Source of the DNA: DASZQY01 sp963843565
Lineage (GTDB): Bacteria; Pseudomonadota; Alphaproteobacteria; Rhizobiales; Kaistiaceae
Reading direction: 5' to 3'
Length of the DNA stretch: 64,000 nt
Assembly (NCBI GenBank): GCA_963843565.1
Contig: CAWJKY010000003.1
Span: 124,001 to 188,000 of the forward strand
Below the pieces are notes generated by a model. The model made no database searches. It was not told the DNA's origin and saw nothing but the letters and a program-made list of their open reading frames with translations. Of this stretch, positions 18,204 through 27,513 are shown piece after piece. The stretch's first letter is position 1, and each line of letters opens with the position of its first letter. A program made the position numbers and the translations under genes.

Positions 18204-18850
18204 GAACAACGGCTCCAGAAGCCCATCGCCCGAAGCAACAAGAGGCGAGGAGCGCCGGAGGCGCGACAGGGAAGGCAAGAAAGTAATCCCCGCCCTTTCA
18301 CCGCACGCGATAATGCGATCGTCCCTGCTCACCCGAGGGGTCGCATCGCGAAGCGAGCCGTTGCGGAGCAGGGAGCGGCGCCTGCGGCTGTCTCCGCGTT
18401 GGAGACGTCGGTGAGGGGAGACCCAAGCCGGCGGGGTTCGCACCCCCGGGCCTCGGGAGGCTTCCGCAAGATCCGCCCGCCGGCATTACGACCGGCTGTC
18501 ACAGTCGCTGACCTTAAGGGCGGCAGGCTAGCGCCAACCCCGGGAAAACTTCCCGGCGCGCGGCGCGGTCAGGATGGGTCGCCCGCTCTTAAGGTGGGTC
18601 CGTCCGTCTGCTGTCCGGAGCGCGGGTGTCGGAGGTCGGAAATCGCCGCGGCGGGCGCTGAGTTGAGCGCCGCACTCGGACTACCCGGACTGGCACTCGA
18701 TTGAGCGCCCGCCACCCCCTCGATTCTTCTTCGAGGGATGACCAAGAGGGACGCGAACTACAACCCGGGGCGGAACCGCTCGCGGGAACCCTTCCTTGCG
18801 CCCGCAACGGCGCGCCCATAGTCTCCGCCGACCACCGGCCAGCGCCCACG
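18204..18850. other. Noncoding stretch, no gene recognised
   Basis: About 650 bp without a convincing gene on either strand. Reading frames here lack recognisable protein families. There are small GC-rich inverted repeats (for example GGGG-TTCGCAC-CCCC near 18439-18453), but I could not fit a tRNA, tmRNA, RNase P RNA or known riboswitch to them. The promoter of the following aminotransferase gene must lie in the right part. Confidence 0.5.
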
Positions 18851-20017
18851 ATGAAATCCACCAACCCCGTCTACACCGGCCTGCCAATGACCATCTTCGA
18901 GGTCATGTCGCGGCTCGCCATCGAGCACGGTGCGATCAACCTCGGCCAGGGGTTCCCGGACGTCGACGGCCCGGCCGACGTCAAGGAAATGGCGGCGAAC
19001 GAGATCGTCACCGGCCTCAACCAGTACCCGCCGATGATGGGCCTGCCGGAACTGCGCGAAGCGGTCGCGGTCGCCAACAAGCGCTTCTACGATCTCGACA
19101 TCGACTGGAAGCGCGAGGTGCTGGTCACGTCGGGCGCGACGGAAGCGCTGTCGGACTGCTTCAACGCACTGATCGAGCCCGGCGACGAGATCGTGGTGAT
19201 CGAGCCGCTCTACGATTCCTATCTGCCGGTGATCCGCCGCGCCGGCGCCACGCCCGTGCCGGTGCGTGTCACACCGCCCGACTGGAAGCTCGACCCCGAC
19301 GCGCTGGCCGCCGCCTTCGGACCGAAGACCAAGGCGATCCTCATCAACGATCCGATGAACCCCGCCGGCCGCGTGTTCACCCGCGACGAGCTGCAGCTGA
19401 TCGCCGATCTGGTCATTGCCCATGACTGCTTTGCCATCTGCGACGAGGTTTACGAGCACATCGTCTTCGACGGTCGCCCGCACGTTCCCCTGATGACGCT
19501 CGCCGGGATGCGCGAGCGCGCCATCCGCATCGGCTCGGCCGGCAAGACCTTCTCGCTCACTGGCTGGAAGGTCGGCTACGTCACCGCCGCGCCGCATCTC
19601 CTCGATCCGGTCACCAAGGCGCACCAGTTCACGACCTTCGTCACCCCGCCGAACTTCCAGAAGGCGGTCGCCTACGGCCTCGGCAAGGGCGACGCCTATT
19701 ACGCCGCGCTCGCCGGCGACCTGCAGGCGAAGCGCGACCGCTTCGCCGCTGGCCTCGAACGCCTGGGCTTCGGGCTTGCCGCCTGCGAGGGCACCTACTT
19801 CATCACCGCCGACGTGTCGCAGCTGCGCCTCAACGTCGACGACGCGGACCTGTGCAAACGCATGACGGTGGAAGCCGGTGTCACGGCCGTGCCGGTTTCC
19901 GCCTTCTACGGCGACGATGCGCCGGCGACCTTCATCCGCTTCTGCTTCTCCAAGAAGGACGCGGTTCTGGACGGCGCGCTCGAACGGCTCGGCCGCTGGA
20001 TCGAGGGCAGGGGTTGA
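18851..20017 (+). CDS. Class I/II PLP-dependent aminotransferase
   Basis: Fold type I aminotransferase of 388 residues, close to the DapC/YbdL/kynurenine aminotransferase group. Motifs: INLGQGFPDVDGP near the N terminus, VTSGATEALSDCFNALIEPGDE, INDPMNPAGRVF, ICDEVYEHIVFDG and the PLP-lysine site GSAGKTFSLTGWKVGY (Lys232); FIRFCFSK near the end holds the substrate-binding Arg. Substrate is uncertain; Met, aromatic amino acids or N-succinyl-LL-DAP are possible. Start ATG 18851 fits the family N terminus. Its stop is 2 bp before the asparaginase start, so the two form an operon that may jointly deaminate amino acids. Confidence 0.88.
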   Translation: MKSTNPVYTGLPMTIFEVMSRLAIEHGAINLGQGFPDVDGPADVKEMAANEIVTGLNQYPPMMGLPELREAVAVANKRFYDLDIDWKREVLVTSGATEALSDCFNALIEPGDEIVVIEPLYDSYLPVIRRAGATPVPVRVTPPDWKLDPDALAAAFGPKTKAILINDPMNPAGRVFTRDELQLIADLVIAHDCFAICDEVYEHIVFDGRPHVPLMTLAGMRERAIRIGSAGKTFSLTGWKVGYVTAAPHLLDPVTKAHQFTTFVTPPNFQKAVAYGLGKGDAYYAALAGDLQAKRDRFAAGLERLGFGLAACEGTYFITADVSQLRLNVDDADLCKRMTVEAGVTAVPVSAFYGDDAPATFIRFCFSKKDAVLDGALERLGRWIEGRG

Positions 20018-20019
20018 GC

Positions 20020-21054
20020 GTGGCAAATCCGGTTCTGGTCGAGGCGACCCGCAACAACCGCGTCGAGAGCTGGCATCGCGGCGCTATTGCCGTGGTCGAC
20101 GCGAACGGCAAGGTGCAGAGTTCCATCGGCGACACCGCGCGGCCGATCTATCCGCGTTCGGCGGTAAAGGCGTTGCAGGCGCTGATGCTGGTCGAGAGCG
20201 GCGCCGCCGATCGCTACGGCTTCGGCAACGCCGAGTTGGCGCTTGCCTGCGCCTCCCACAACGGCGAACCGCGCCACGTCGAAACCGTGGCGAAGATGCT
20301 GGCCGCGGCCGGGCGCAGCGAAGCGGATCTGGAATGCGGCACCCATCCGCTCGGCCGCCGCGAGGTCGCCGAGGCGCTGGTCCGCGCCGGCAAGGTGCCG
20401 ACGCCGCTCCATCACAACTGCTCGGGCAAGCACGCCGGCTTCATCTGCCTCGCCTGCTTCCTCGGCGCCGATCCGAAGGGCTACACCGACCCGAACCACC
20501 CGGCGCAGACGGCCGTGCGCGCGGCGATCGAGAGCGCCATCGGCATGCAGCTCGGCCCCGATCTCACCGGGGTCGACGGCTGCTCGGCGCCCGCCTACGC
20601 CGTGCCGCTCGTCAATCTGGCGCAGGGCTTCGCAAGGTTCGTGACCGGGGAGGGACTGCCGTCCGCGCGCGCCGCCGCTGCGCGGCGCCTGTTCGACGCG
20701 GTGGTAGCGGAGCCGTTCATGGTCGCCGGCACCGGCCGCCCGGAGACCGAGCTGATGGCGGCCTTCGGTCATCGCCTGTTCGTCAAGGGCGGCGCCGAGG
20801 GCGCCTATGTGGTCGCGTTCCCGGAGAAGGGCCTTGGCGTCGCGGTGAAGTTCGACGACGGCGCCGGCCGCGCCGCCGAGGTGGCGATTGCCGCCGCGAT
20901 CGAGGCGTACCTCGCGCCGAACGATGCCGAACGCGCGGTCGTCGAGCGCTGGATGATTCAGCCGGTGCGCCGCTTCGTCGGGCCGCAGGTGGGCGAAGTC
21001 CGGCCGGTTCCCGGGCTGGTGCGGGCGCTTCGCGACGGGACGCCGCTCAGCTGA
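20020..21054 (+). CDS. ansA: L-asparaginase, rhizobial (ReAV/AnsA) type
   Basis: Hydrolyses asparagine to aspartate and ammonia; unrelated in fold to E. coli AnsA/AnsB and similar to the Rhizobium etli enzymes. The 344 residues carry a serine-hydrolase-like SAVK motif (Ser47, Lys50), ASHNGE with Ser79, and the expected metal site residues Cys134 and Lys137 (HHNCSGKHAGF) plus the later Cys in GVDGCSAPAYAVPL. These align one residue short of the published R. etli Ser48/Lys51/Ser80/Cys135/Lys138 positions. Start GTG 20020 is 2 bp after the aminotransferase stop. The 3' end overlaps the convergent TIGR03808 gene by 8 bp. Confidence 0.9.
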   Translation: MANPVLVEATRNNRVESWHRGAIAVVDANGKVQSSIGDTARPIYPRSAVKALQALMLVESGAADRYGFGNAELALACASHNGEPRHVETVAKMLAAAGRSEADLECGTHPLGRREVAEALVRAGKVPTPLHHNCSGKHAGFICLACFLGADPKGYTDPNHPAQTAVRAAIESAIGMQLGPDLTGVDGCSAPAYAVPLVNLAQGFARFVTGEGLPSARAAAARRLFDAVVAEPFMVAGTGRPETELMAAFGHRLFVKGGAEGAYVVAFPEKGLGVAVKFDDGAGRAAEVAIAAAIEAYLAPNDAERAVVERWMIQPVRRFVGPQVGEVRPVPGLVRALRDGTPLS

Positions 21055-22405
21055 CCCGGTTGCGCTCCACGAGCAACTGCGGGTAGCCCGCCGCGCCGTC
21101 CTGTGAAAGGTCGCCGGTCACGGTCTCGGCCCAGCGCATGCCGACCACCGCGCCCTTGTCGGCGCCGGAGATGAGGTTGTCGCTGATCACGGCGGAGCCC
21201 GCCCCGTCGACCACGGAGACGGCGATGCCCACCGGCGCGCGGCGGATGACGTTGCCGGTCGCCGCGACGTCGCGGAGATACGGTCCCCAGCCGAGCTGGA
21301 GGCCGAACAGCGGCGCCCCGTCGATGACGTTGCCGGTCGCCGCGACGTCGGCCTCGAGGGCGATGCCGATGCCGAAGCCGGGCGCCTCGGCCTGGTAGGG
21401 GCCCTTGCCGGTGAGGTTGCGCACGATGTTGCCGGAGACCACCGCGAGCCGCCCGCCCTCGCGGAAGTTGACGACACATATGCCCGTCGCGGCGCCGTCG
21501 ACGATATTGTTGGCGATCATGGCGCCCTCGAAGGAAAACTCCGCGTAGATGCCGACCTCGCCGCTAGTCCGGCAGTTGTTGCCGGTGATCTGGATGTTGT
21601 TCGCCGAGTTGGCGCGGATCGCGGTGAAGGCGCAGTCGCGGATGTTGTTGTCGGAAACGATGACGCCGTGGGCGCGGAATACGTTGATGCCGTTGCCGTT
21701 CTCGCCGGTGCCGCCCTTGTCCGCGGCAATGTGCGAAACCCGGTTGCCGGTGATGATGGTGCCGTCCTCGCCCTCGCTCCAGCGCCACACCAGAATGCCG
21801 CCGTTGCCGCTTTTGGTGACGACGTTGTCGCTGATCGACATGGCCGTCGATTCGATGGCGCGGATACCGGCGTCGGCGCAATCGGAAATCGTGTTGCGGG
21901 TGACGCGCCCGTCGCACCGGTCGAGCGCCAGCCCGGAGGTGCCGCTGTTGATGATCGTGCAGTTGTCGATGGCGACGCCACTGCACTCCTGAAGATGGAC
22001 GATCCCGGGAACGTAATCGTCGAGCGGCTGGCCAGCGCCGTCGATGGTCAGGTCGGAGAGCGCGATCAGTTCGGCGCGCTCCGCCGTCAGCATGCTGGCG
22101 CCGCCGCTGAAGACGAGCTTGGTGGCGCCGGCGACGCCGGCAAGGCGGGTGCGGGCCGGCAGCTTCAGCTCGCTGACGAGGTAGGTGCCGGCGGGCAGGA
22201 AGAGCTGGTGGTCGTCGCTGGAGGCGCGGTCGAGAAGCGCCTGAAGGGTCAGGCTCTGGTTGGTGGCCGCTGTCGGGTCGACGCCGAGCTGGGCGGCGTT
22301 GAGGGTGCCGCGCAGCATCTGGCTGCCGCTTGGATCGAGCGCCGCCAGGGCGGGGCTTGCCACCGCGGCGCCAACCGCGCCGGCCAGAAATGTACGTCGA
22401 TCCAC
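21047..22405 (-). CDS. TIGR03808-type Tat-exported beta-helix protein
   Basis: A 452-residue exported protein with a twin-arginine signal (MDRRTFLAGAVGAAVASPALA) and a long right-handed parallel beta-helix of about 22-residue coils rich in Asn and Gly ladders, such as GITGN-like turns ISDNVVTKSGNGGI, ITGNRVSHI and VSDNNIRDC. It matches the TIGR03808 (RR_plus_rpt) family found in Rhizobiales. Beta-helix folds of this kind often bind or cut polysaccharides, but no catalytic residues are evident to me. It stands alone between the asparaginase and mutB genes. Confidence 0.85.
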   Translation of the reverse strand: MDRRTFLAGAVGAAVASPALAALDPSGSQMLRGTLNAAQLGVDPTAATNQSLTLQALLDRASSDDHQLFLPAGTYLVSELKLPARTRLAGVAGATKLVFSGGASMLTAERAELIALSDLTIDGAGQPLDDYVPGIVHLQECSGVAIDNCTIINSGTSGLALDRCDGRVTRNTISDCADAGIRAIESTAMSISDNVVTKSGNGGILVWRWSEGEDGTIITGNRVSHIAADKGGTGENGNGINVFRAHGVIVSDNNIRDCAFTAIRANSANNIQITGNNCRTSGEVGIYAEFSFEGAMIANNIVDGAATGICVVNFREGGRLAVVSGNIVRNLTGKGPYQAEAPGFGIGIALEADVAATGNVIDGAPLFGLQLGWGPYLRDVAATGNVIRRAPVGIAVSVVDGAGSAVISDNLISGADKGAVVGMRWAETVTGDLSQDGAAGYPQLLVERNRVS

Positions 22406-22498
22406 GGGCGACCCTCCCGAAACACAGGAACCTGGCCTCCGTCACTCAACATTCGTGCCGCAGAATTCGTGCCGTTATGGCACAACTGGCCGCCCCAC

Positions 22499-24664
22499 CT
22501 AAAGGTTCGAGGCGTCGCTCTCCTCGTAGCCAAGCCGCCGGTTGAGGTCGCGGACGAGCTTGGCCGCCGCTTCGGGAATCGCCGTACCAGGCGTGAAAAT
22601 GGCCGAAACCCCGGCGTCGTAGAGGGCGTTCCAGTCGCGCTCGGGCACGATCCCGCCGACCACCACCATGATGTCCGGCCGGCCCTCGGCTTCCAGCGCC
22701 CGCTTCAGCGCCGGAACCAGCGTCAGATGGCCGGCGGCCAAAGTCGAGACACCGATCATCTGGACGTCCTTTTCGACCGCCAGACGGGCAGCTTCTTCCG
22801 GCGACTGGAAGAGGGGACCGGCCTCCACATCGAAGCCGAGGTCGGCGAAGGCCGAGGCGATCACCTTCTGGCCGCGGTCGTGGCCGTCCTGTCCGATCTT
22901 GGCGACCAGGATCCGTGGCGGCCGCCCGTCGCGGGCGCGGAAGGTGGAGACCAGCGCCGCAGCCTCGGCGTAGCCGGGCGTGCTCTCGCCGATTTCCTTG
23001 CGGTAGATGCCGCGAACCGTGTGGGTGCCGGTGGCGTAGCGCCCGAAGGCGGCTTCAAGCGCAGTGCTCATTTCGCCGACGGTGGCGTGCGCCCGCGCGG
23101 CGGCAAGCGCGGCGGCGAGCAGGTTGGCGTCGCCCTTTGCAGCGAGGGTCAACGCGGCGAGTGCCGCATCGACCGCGTCCGCGTCGCGTCCGCTTCTGAG
23201 CCGGCGAAGCTTCTCGACCTGGGCGGCGCGCACCGCGGCGTTGTCGACGTGGAGAACGTCGAGCGGCGGCGCATCGCCGGGACGGTAGCGGTTGACCCCG
23301 ACCAGCACCTGCTGGCCGCCGTCGAGGCGCGCCTGGGTGCGGGCGGCGGCTTCCTCGATGCGCGATTGCGGCAGGCGCGCGGCGATCGCCTTGGCCATGC
23401 CGCCGGCCGCCTCGACCTCGTCGATATGGGCGAGCGCTTTCGTCGCCAGCTCGTAGGTCAGACGTTCGACGTAGAACGAGCCGCCCCAAGGGTCGACGAG
23501 GCGCGTCGTGCCGGCCTCGGTTTGCAGGAAGAGCTGCGTGTTGCGCGCGATCCGCGCCGTTTCTTCGGTGGGCAGCGCCAGCGCCTCGTCGAGCGCGTTG
23601 GTGTGCAGAGACTGGGTGTGGCCGTCGGTCGCTGCCATCGCCTCGATAGCGGTGCGCACGATGTTGTTGAGCGGGTCGGCGGCGGCCAGCGACCAGCCGG
23701 AGGTCTGGCAGTGGGTGCGCAGGATCAGCGAGCGCGGATCGTTCGGCTGGAAACGCTCCTGCATCAGCTTCGCCCACACCAGCCGCGCGGCACGCAGCTT
23801 GGCGATCTCCATGAAGAAGTTGGTGCCGATGTCGAAGAAGAACGAGATGCGTGGCGCGAACTGATCGACGGCGAGGCCGGCACCCAGCGCCGCGCGCACA
23901 TACTCGATGCCGTCGGCGAGCGTGTAGCCGAGCTCGAGATCGGCCGTCGCTCCGGCTTCCTGCATGTGATAGCCGCTCACCGAGATCGGGTTGAAGCGCG
24001 GCATGTGCTCGGTGGTGTAGGCGATGATGTCGGCGACGATCCGCATCGAGGGGCCGGGCGGATAGATGTAGGTGTTGCGGACCATGAACTCCTTGAGGAT
24101 GTCGTTCTGGATGGTCCCGGCGAGGTCCGCCTGGGCGACGCCCTGTTCCTCCGCGGCGGCGATGTAGAGCGCCATCACCGGCAGCACGGCGCCGTTCATG
24201 GTCATCGATACACTTGTTTCGCCCAGCGGAATTCCCGCAAACAGCGTCCGCATGTCGTAGATCGAGTCGACCGCGACCCCGGCCATGCCGACGTCGCCGG
24301 CGATGCGTGGATCGTCGGAATCGTAGCCGCGGTGGGTGGGCAGGTCGAAGGCGACGGAGAGGCCCTTCTGCCCGCCGGCGAGGTTGGCGCGGTAGAAGGC
24401 GTTGGAGTCTTCGGCGGTCGAGAAGCCGGCGTACTGGCGGATCGTCCACGGACGGTCGACGTACATGGTCGGGTAGGGGCCGCGCACGTACGGCGGCAGG
24501 CCCGGCCAACTGTCGACGAAGTCGAGATCGGCGATGTCGGCCTCGCCATAGACCGGCTTGACCTCGATGCCTTCGGCGGTCTGCCATACGGCGTCGCCAG
24601 CCGGCGCCGACGCGGCGGGTGCCCGCCACGGTACGAAGGCGAAATCGGGCAAACTGCGGCTCAT
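22499..24664 (-). CDS. mutB: Methylmalonyl-CoA mutase, large (catalytic) subunit
   Basis: Adenosylcobalamin enzyme that rearranges (R)-methylmalonyl-CoA to succinyl-CoA in propionate, odd-chain and branched-chain breakdown. The 721 residues contain the substrate barrel (YAGFSTAEDSNAFYRANL, SVAFDLPTHRGYDSD, MTMNGAVLPVMALY, RISFFFDIGTNFFMEIAK, CQTSGWSL) and a C-terminal B12 domain with the DxHxxG motif in AKIGQDGHDRGQKVIA. ATG 24664 overlaps the mutA stop by 4 bp. The frame stays open upstream but that part lies inside mutA. Order mutA-mutB is the usual operon; the chaperone MeaB and the epimerase are not nearby. Confidence 0.95.
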   Translation of the reverse strand: MSRSLPDFAFVPWRAPAASAPAGDAVWQTAEGIEVKPVYGEADIADLDFVDSWPGLPPYVRGPYPTMYVDRPWTIRQYAGFSTAEDSNAFYRANLAGGQKGLSVAFDLPTHRGYDSDDPRIAGDVGMAGVAVDSIYDMRTLFAGIPLGETSVSMTMNGAVLPVMALYIAAAEEQGVAQADLAGTIQNDILKEFMVRNTYIYPPGPSMRIVADIIAYTTEHMPRFNPISVSGYHMQEAGATADLELGYTLADGIEYVRAALGAGLAVDQFAPRISFFFDIGTNFFMEIAKLRAARLVWAKLMQERFQPNDPRSLILRTHCQTSGWSLAAADPLNNIVRTAIEAMAATDGHTQSLHTNALDEALALPTEETARIARNTQLFLQTEAGTTRLVDPWGGSFYVERLTYELATKALAHIDEVEAAGGMAKAIAARLPQSRIEEAAARTQARLDGGQQVLVGVNRYRPGDAPPLDVLHVDNAAVRAAQVEKLRRLRSGRDADAVDAALAALTLAAKGDANLLAAALAAARAHATVGEMSTALEAAFGRYATGTHTVRGIYRKEIGESTPGYAEAAALVSTFRARDGRPPRILVAKIGQDGHDRGQKVIASAFADLGFDVEAGPLFQSPEEAARLAVEKDVQMIGVSTLAAGHLTLVPALKRALEAEGRPDIMVVVGGIVPERDWNALYDAGVSAIFTPGTAIPEAAAKLVRDLNRRLGYEESDASNL

Positions 24665-26004
24665 GACGCGGCCGCCTCGAACGGCTCGGAGAGGCGCTTG
24701 AAGAGAAGTGCCGGGGCGCGCCCGATTGGCTTGCGCGCAAACGCCGACGTGGGCGCCGCGGCCGTCGTGAAGGCGTTGACGCCGACCATGCGTGTGGTGC
24801 CGTTGGCGACCGCGGCGAGGCGCGCCTCGCGGGCCTCGGCGATCTCGCGGAGCAGCGACCCGTCGGCGATCGCGGCGACGACGCCGCCCTCGGCCTCGAT
24901 CGCCTGGAAGCGCTTCCATGCGGCCTCGGCGAGCGCGGCGGTCATCGCTTCGATGGCGCCCGATCCGGCGCCGGGGTCGGCGACGCGGTGGAGGTGGGCT
25001 TCCTCCAGCAGGATCAGCTGCGTGTTGCGGGCGAGCCGGCGGGCCTCGGCCGAAACCTCGTGCCCGGCAATGTCGAACGGCAGCACCGTGATCGAATCGG
25101 CGCCGCCGAGGGCCGCGCCCAGCGCGCCGCTGCTGGTGCGCAGCACGTTCATGCGCGGGTCGGTGCGGCTCATTGTCCGCCAGGCGGTTTCGGCGTGGAC
25201 GGACACCCGCGCGCTGTCGAGGTCGGCGACTTCCGCGACGCGCGCCAACAGCAGACGCATCGCGCGGAACTTCGCGATGCCGCGGAACTGGTCGCTGTCG
25301 GCGGCAAGCGCGACGCCGATCCGTTCGGGCGCGCCGAGCACGCGCAGGTGCGCGACAAAGGTCGCCAGCGCGACGCTGAGCTCGATTGTCTCGCTGGCCC
25401 CGGCGGCGTGCCATGCGCAGCCGTCGGCGATCACCGCGACGCCGACGGTGCCGGCCGTGTCGAACGCCTTGGCGCCGGCGGTGACGGCCGCCTCCACGTC
25501 GACGGGCGTGCCGCCCGTGGCGCGTTCCACGACCGGGTCGAAGGCCCGCACCAGCCGGATCGGCCGCTTGGCGGCGCGGGCGAGGAACGGCGCCAGCACG
25601 GCGGTGTGCGGGCTTTCGATGCGAACCGTGAACCCACCGGGCGCCGCGTCGAGCGCGCCGGCGATGGCGTCGGCGTCGCGGGGCGCGAGCGCGCCGCCAA
25701 GGGGCCCCGGCGCGCCGGCGAAAGCGATCGTGGCGCCGGTTGTCCCACCGGCGATTTCCTCGGCAATTGCGCGGCAAACGTGCACAGCGGTGCCAGCTGC
25801 AACGCGCTGGACGATCTGCCATGGCGCGCCGGTCTGCCGCGCGGCGATCGGGCGCGCACCGGTGGCGCGCGCATGGAGCGGGATCGGCCGGTCGGCATCG
25901 CGATGGCCCGATTTGGTCGCTGCGGCGCGCCAGTCTTCACCGGTGAAGGCCGGAAAGGCGTTCGCGAGCTTGTTCGGATGCGACCGCGAAGGAGACGACA
26001 TCAC
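24661..26004 (-). CDS. mutA: Methylmalonyl-CoA mutase, small subunit
   Basis: Non-catalytic partner of MutB that stabilises the heterodimer. The 447 residues contain the degenerate mutase barrel with AFDPVVERATGGTPVDVEAAV, MSRTDPRMNVLRTSSGALGAALGGADSITVLPFD, RLARNTQLILLEEAHLHRVADPGAGSGAIEA and VVAAIADGSLLREIAEAREARLAAVANG. The C-terminal cobalamin domain of the full-length homologue is missing, so the protein is shorter than many MutA proteins (about 600 residues). Two adjacent ATG codons (26004 and 26001) could serve as start. The 4-bp overlap with mutB indicates coupled translation. Confidence 0.88.
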   Translation of the reverse strand: MMSSPSRSHPNKLANAFPAFTGEDWRAAATKSGHRDADRPIPLHARATGARPIAARQTGAPWQIVQRVAAGTAVHVCRAIAEEIAGGTTGATIAFAGAPGPLGGALAPRDADAIAGALDAAPGGFTVRIESPHTAVLAPFLARAAKRPIRLVRAFDPVVERATGGTPVDVEAAVTAGAKAFDTAGTVGVAVIADGCAWHAAGASETIELSVALATFVAHLRVLGAPERIGVALAADSDQFRGIAKFRAMRLLLARVAEVADLDSARVSVHAETAWRTMSRTDPRMNVLRTSSGALGAALGGADSITVLPFDIAGHEVSAEARRLARNTQLILLEEAHLHRVADPGAGSGAIEAMTAALAEAAWKRFQAIEAEGGVVAAIADGSLLREIAEAREARLAAVANGTTRMVGVNAFTTAAAPTSAFARKPIGRAPALLFKRLSEPFEAAAS

Positions 26005-26102
26005 AGCGTCCGCGTTTCAAGTCGACCGAAGCACCCTCGCGCTGCAAGACGCTGTGGCGCACGGCCGCTCCGACGAAGTATGGAGATACAGACGGTTGCC
26101 GC

Positions 26103-26269
26103 ACAACTCCAGTTGTCAGTTGGGCGGCGCGGCCCGAAGGTGGATTTGCCTCATGGCTCGGATGGATGGTGCGGCGTTGACGGCGACGGTCCTGTCGCTC
26201 CTTTGGGACGCGTGGTGGAAGCGCGGCGGTGGTGTCGATGTCAGACGGCTGTCAGTTTCCACAATTGTG
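26103..26269. promoter_or_regulatory. Two palindromes in the mutA-luxR divergent region
   Basis: ACAACT-CC-AGTTGT (26103-26116) and CACAATTGTG (26260-26269) are perfect inverted repeats in the 315-bp gap between mutA and the LuxR-type gene. Their size and symmetry suit dimeric regulators such as LuxR-family proteins. No binding consensus is assigned. Confidence 0.35.
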
Positions 26270-26319
26270 CCCAACGCGATCCTGCCTCTTAGCTCCCGTC
26301 AGGCGGGGGACGGTATGAA

Positions 26320-27021
26320 ATGGGCATGGGGGCCGGCATGATCGCGCTGAGCGAGAGCTTCCGCGTCATGGTCGGGGCTGGCGAGGTTCTCGACGCGCTC
26401 GAGAGCAAGTTTCGGTCTCTGGGCGCGACGCATCTCCTGATAACCGGCGTCCCGCTCCCGGCGCGGCCGATCGAGCCGCTGATCCTGCGCGCCGAGTGGC
26501 GCGACGTCCGGCACGATCGCGCGGCCATCATCCGGTCGGACGATCTGGTGGTTCGGGAAGCCCTCGGCGCCCGGGCGCCCGTCGTGTGGAAGGACGCCAC
26601 GGAGAACCCCCGGCTGCGTGATTCGGTGATGCTTGCCGCGGTCGGGGCCCCGGCGTGGCTGATCGGCGTGCCGATCTGCGCGTTCCTGCCATACCAGGCC
26701 GTGGTCATCGCGGGCGGTCATGAGCTTTCGATCGATACGTCGGGCTGCATCGCCCTCGGTCACGTCTGTTCCGCGGCCTTCGCGCGCCTGTTCGAGCTTG
26801 GCTATCTGAAGCCTGAGCGCCCCGGCGAACTGTCGGCCCGCGAGCGCCGCGTCGTGGCGCTCTCGGCGAGCGGCAAGACGGCCCGCGAGATCGCCCACAT
26901 CCTCGATATCTCCCAGCGGACGGTGCACGCGCACCTGCAGAACGCCAGCGAGAAGCTGCGCGCCAGCAACAAGACCCACACCGTCGTGGAAGCGCTGCGC
27001 TACGGGCAGATAACGGTCTAG
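26320..27021 (+). CDS. LuxR-family regulator with autoinducer-binding-like domain
   Basis: A 233-residue transcription factor. The C terminus is a clear LuxR/GerE helix-turn-helix: LSARERRVVALSASGKTAREIAHILDISQRTVHAHLQNASEKL. The N-terminal 160 residues have the size and layout of the autoinducer-binding domain of quorum-sensing LuxR proteins (WRDVRHDRAAIIRSDDLVVREAL, then WLIGVPICAFLPYQAVVIAG), though the canonical Trp/Tyr/Asp pattern is only partly visible. No luxI-type synthase is in the window, so this is a candidate LuxR solo. The start could be any of three in-frame ATGs at 26320, 26326 and 26338; a G-rich site about 8 bases before 26320 favours the first. Confidence 0.85.
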   Translation: MGMGAGMIALSESFRVMVGAGEVLDALESKFRSLGATHLLITGVPLPARPIEPLILRAEWRDVRHDRAAIIRSDDLVVREALGARAPVVWKDATENPRLRDSVMLAAVGAPAWLIGVPICAFLPYQAVVIAGGHELSIDTSGCIALGHVCSAAFARLFELGYLKPERPGELSARERRVVALSASGKTAREIAHILDISQRTVHAHLQNASEKLRASNKTHTVVEALRYGQITV

Positions 27022-27024
27022 ACG

Positions 27025-27366
27025 TCAGATGAACTGGGCGAGCCCGGGGATTCCGTTGACGACTTCATCGACCGCCTGATCGCCGATCTTTGCCCGGCAA
27101 GCGCCGATGAACGCGCGGGTGAGCGTCTGGATTTGCGCCATGCCGAGGCCCAGCGCGGTCAGATCGTTGAAGACGCCGAGAAGACCACCGCCGGCGGCGT
27201 GCTCGTCGCCGAGGCTGCGGGCGCCCGGGATGGCATCCATTACCCGGTTGATGGCGTCGGCGGGACCTTCGTGGGAGATGAAACCGATAATGACTCCAAT
27301 TGCCTGGCGGGTTGTGGCCGGATCGACGCCGCTGGTCGCTGCGATCTGGTCGACGATTTCATCCAT
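27025..27366 (-). CDS. Small alpha-helical hypothetical protein
   Basis: A 113-residue soluble protein with no signal peptide. The pattern MDEIVDQIAATSGVDPATTR, IGVIIGFISHEGPADAINRV and VDEVVNGIPGLAQFI resembles small DUF2267/DUF2780-like helical proteins found in Rhizobiales, where paired domains of helices separated by Gly-rich loops occur (GDEHAAGGGLLGVF here). I would not assign a function. It converges on the LuxR-type gene with a 3-bp gap and diverges from the M20 peptidase gene. Confidence 0.65.
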   Translation of the reverse strand: MDEIVDQIAATSGVDPATTRQAIGVIIGFISHEGPADAINRVMDAIPGARSLGDEHAAGGGLLGVFNDLTALGLGMAQIQTLTRAFIGACRAKIGDQAVDEVVNGIPGLAQFI

Positions 27367-27513
27367 GAATCACCTTCTGAAGGGCGCGCTACGCGGGCTG
27401 GTTGTACATGTGGACGCCATCTCAGCCAAGCCGGCGGCGATTCTCAAGACGTTGGCTTTTCACATCGGCGTGTCGTTGAATTTGCCCGTGGCCAACGGAG
27501 CGGGAGAGACCCA

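Noticed and set aside
18434..18458. tRNA T-arm-like hairpin GGGG-TTCGCAC-CCCC
   Set aside because: Position 58 is not A, and no acceptor, D or anticodon arm can be built around it.
21668..26341. Plus-strand open frame of more than 1500 codons opposite mutA/mutB and the beta-helix gene
   Set aside because: It is the antisense shadow of well-supported GC-rich genes; its translation is low-complexity and matches no family.
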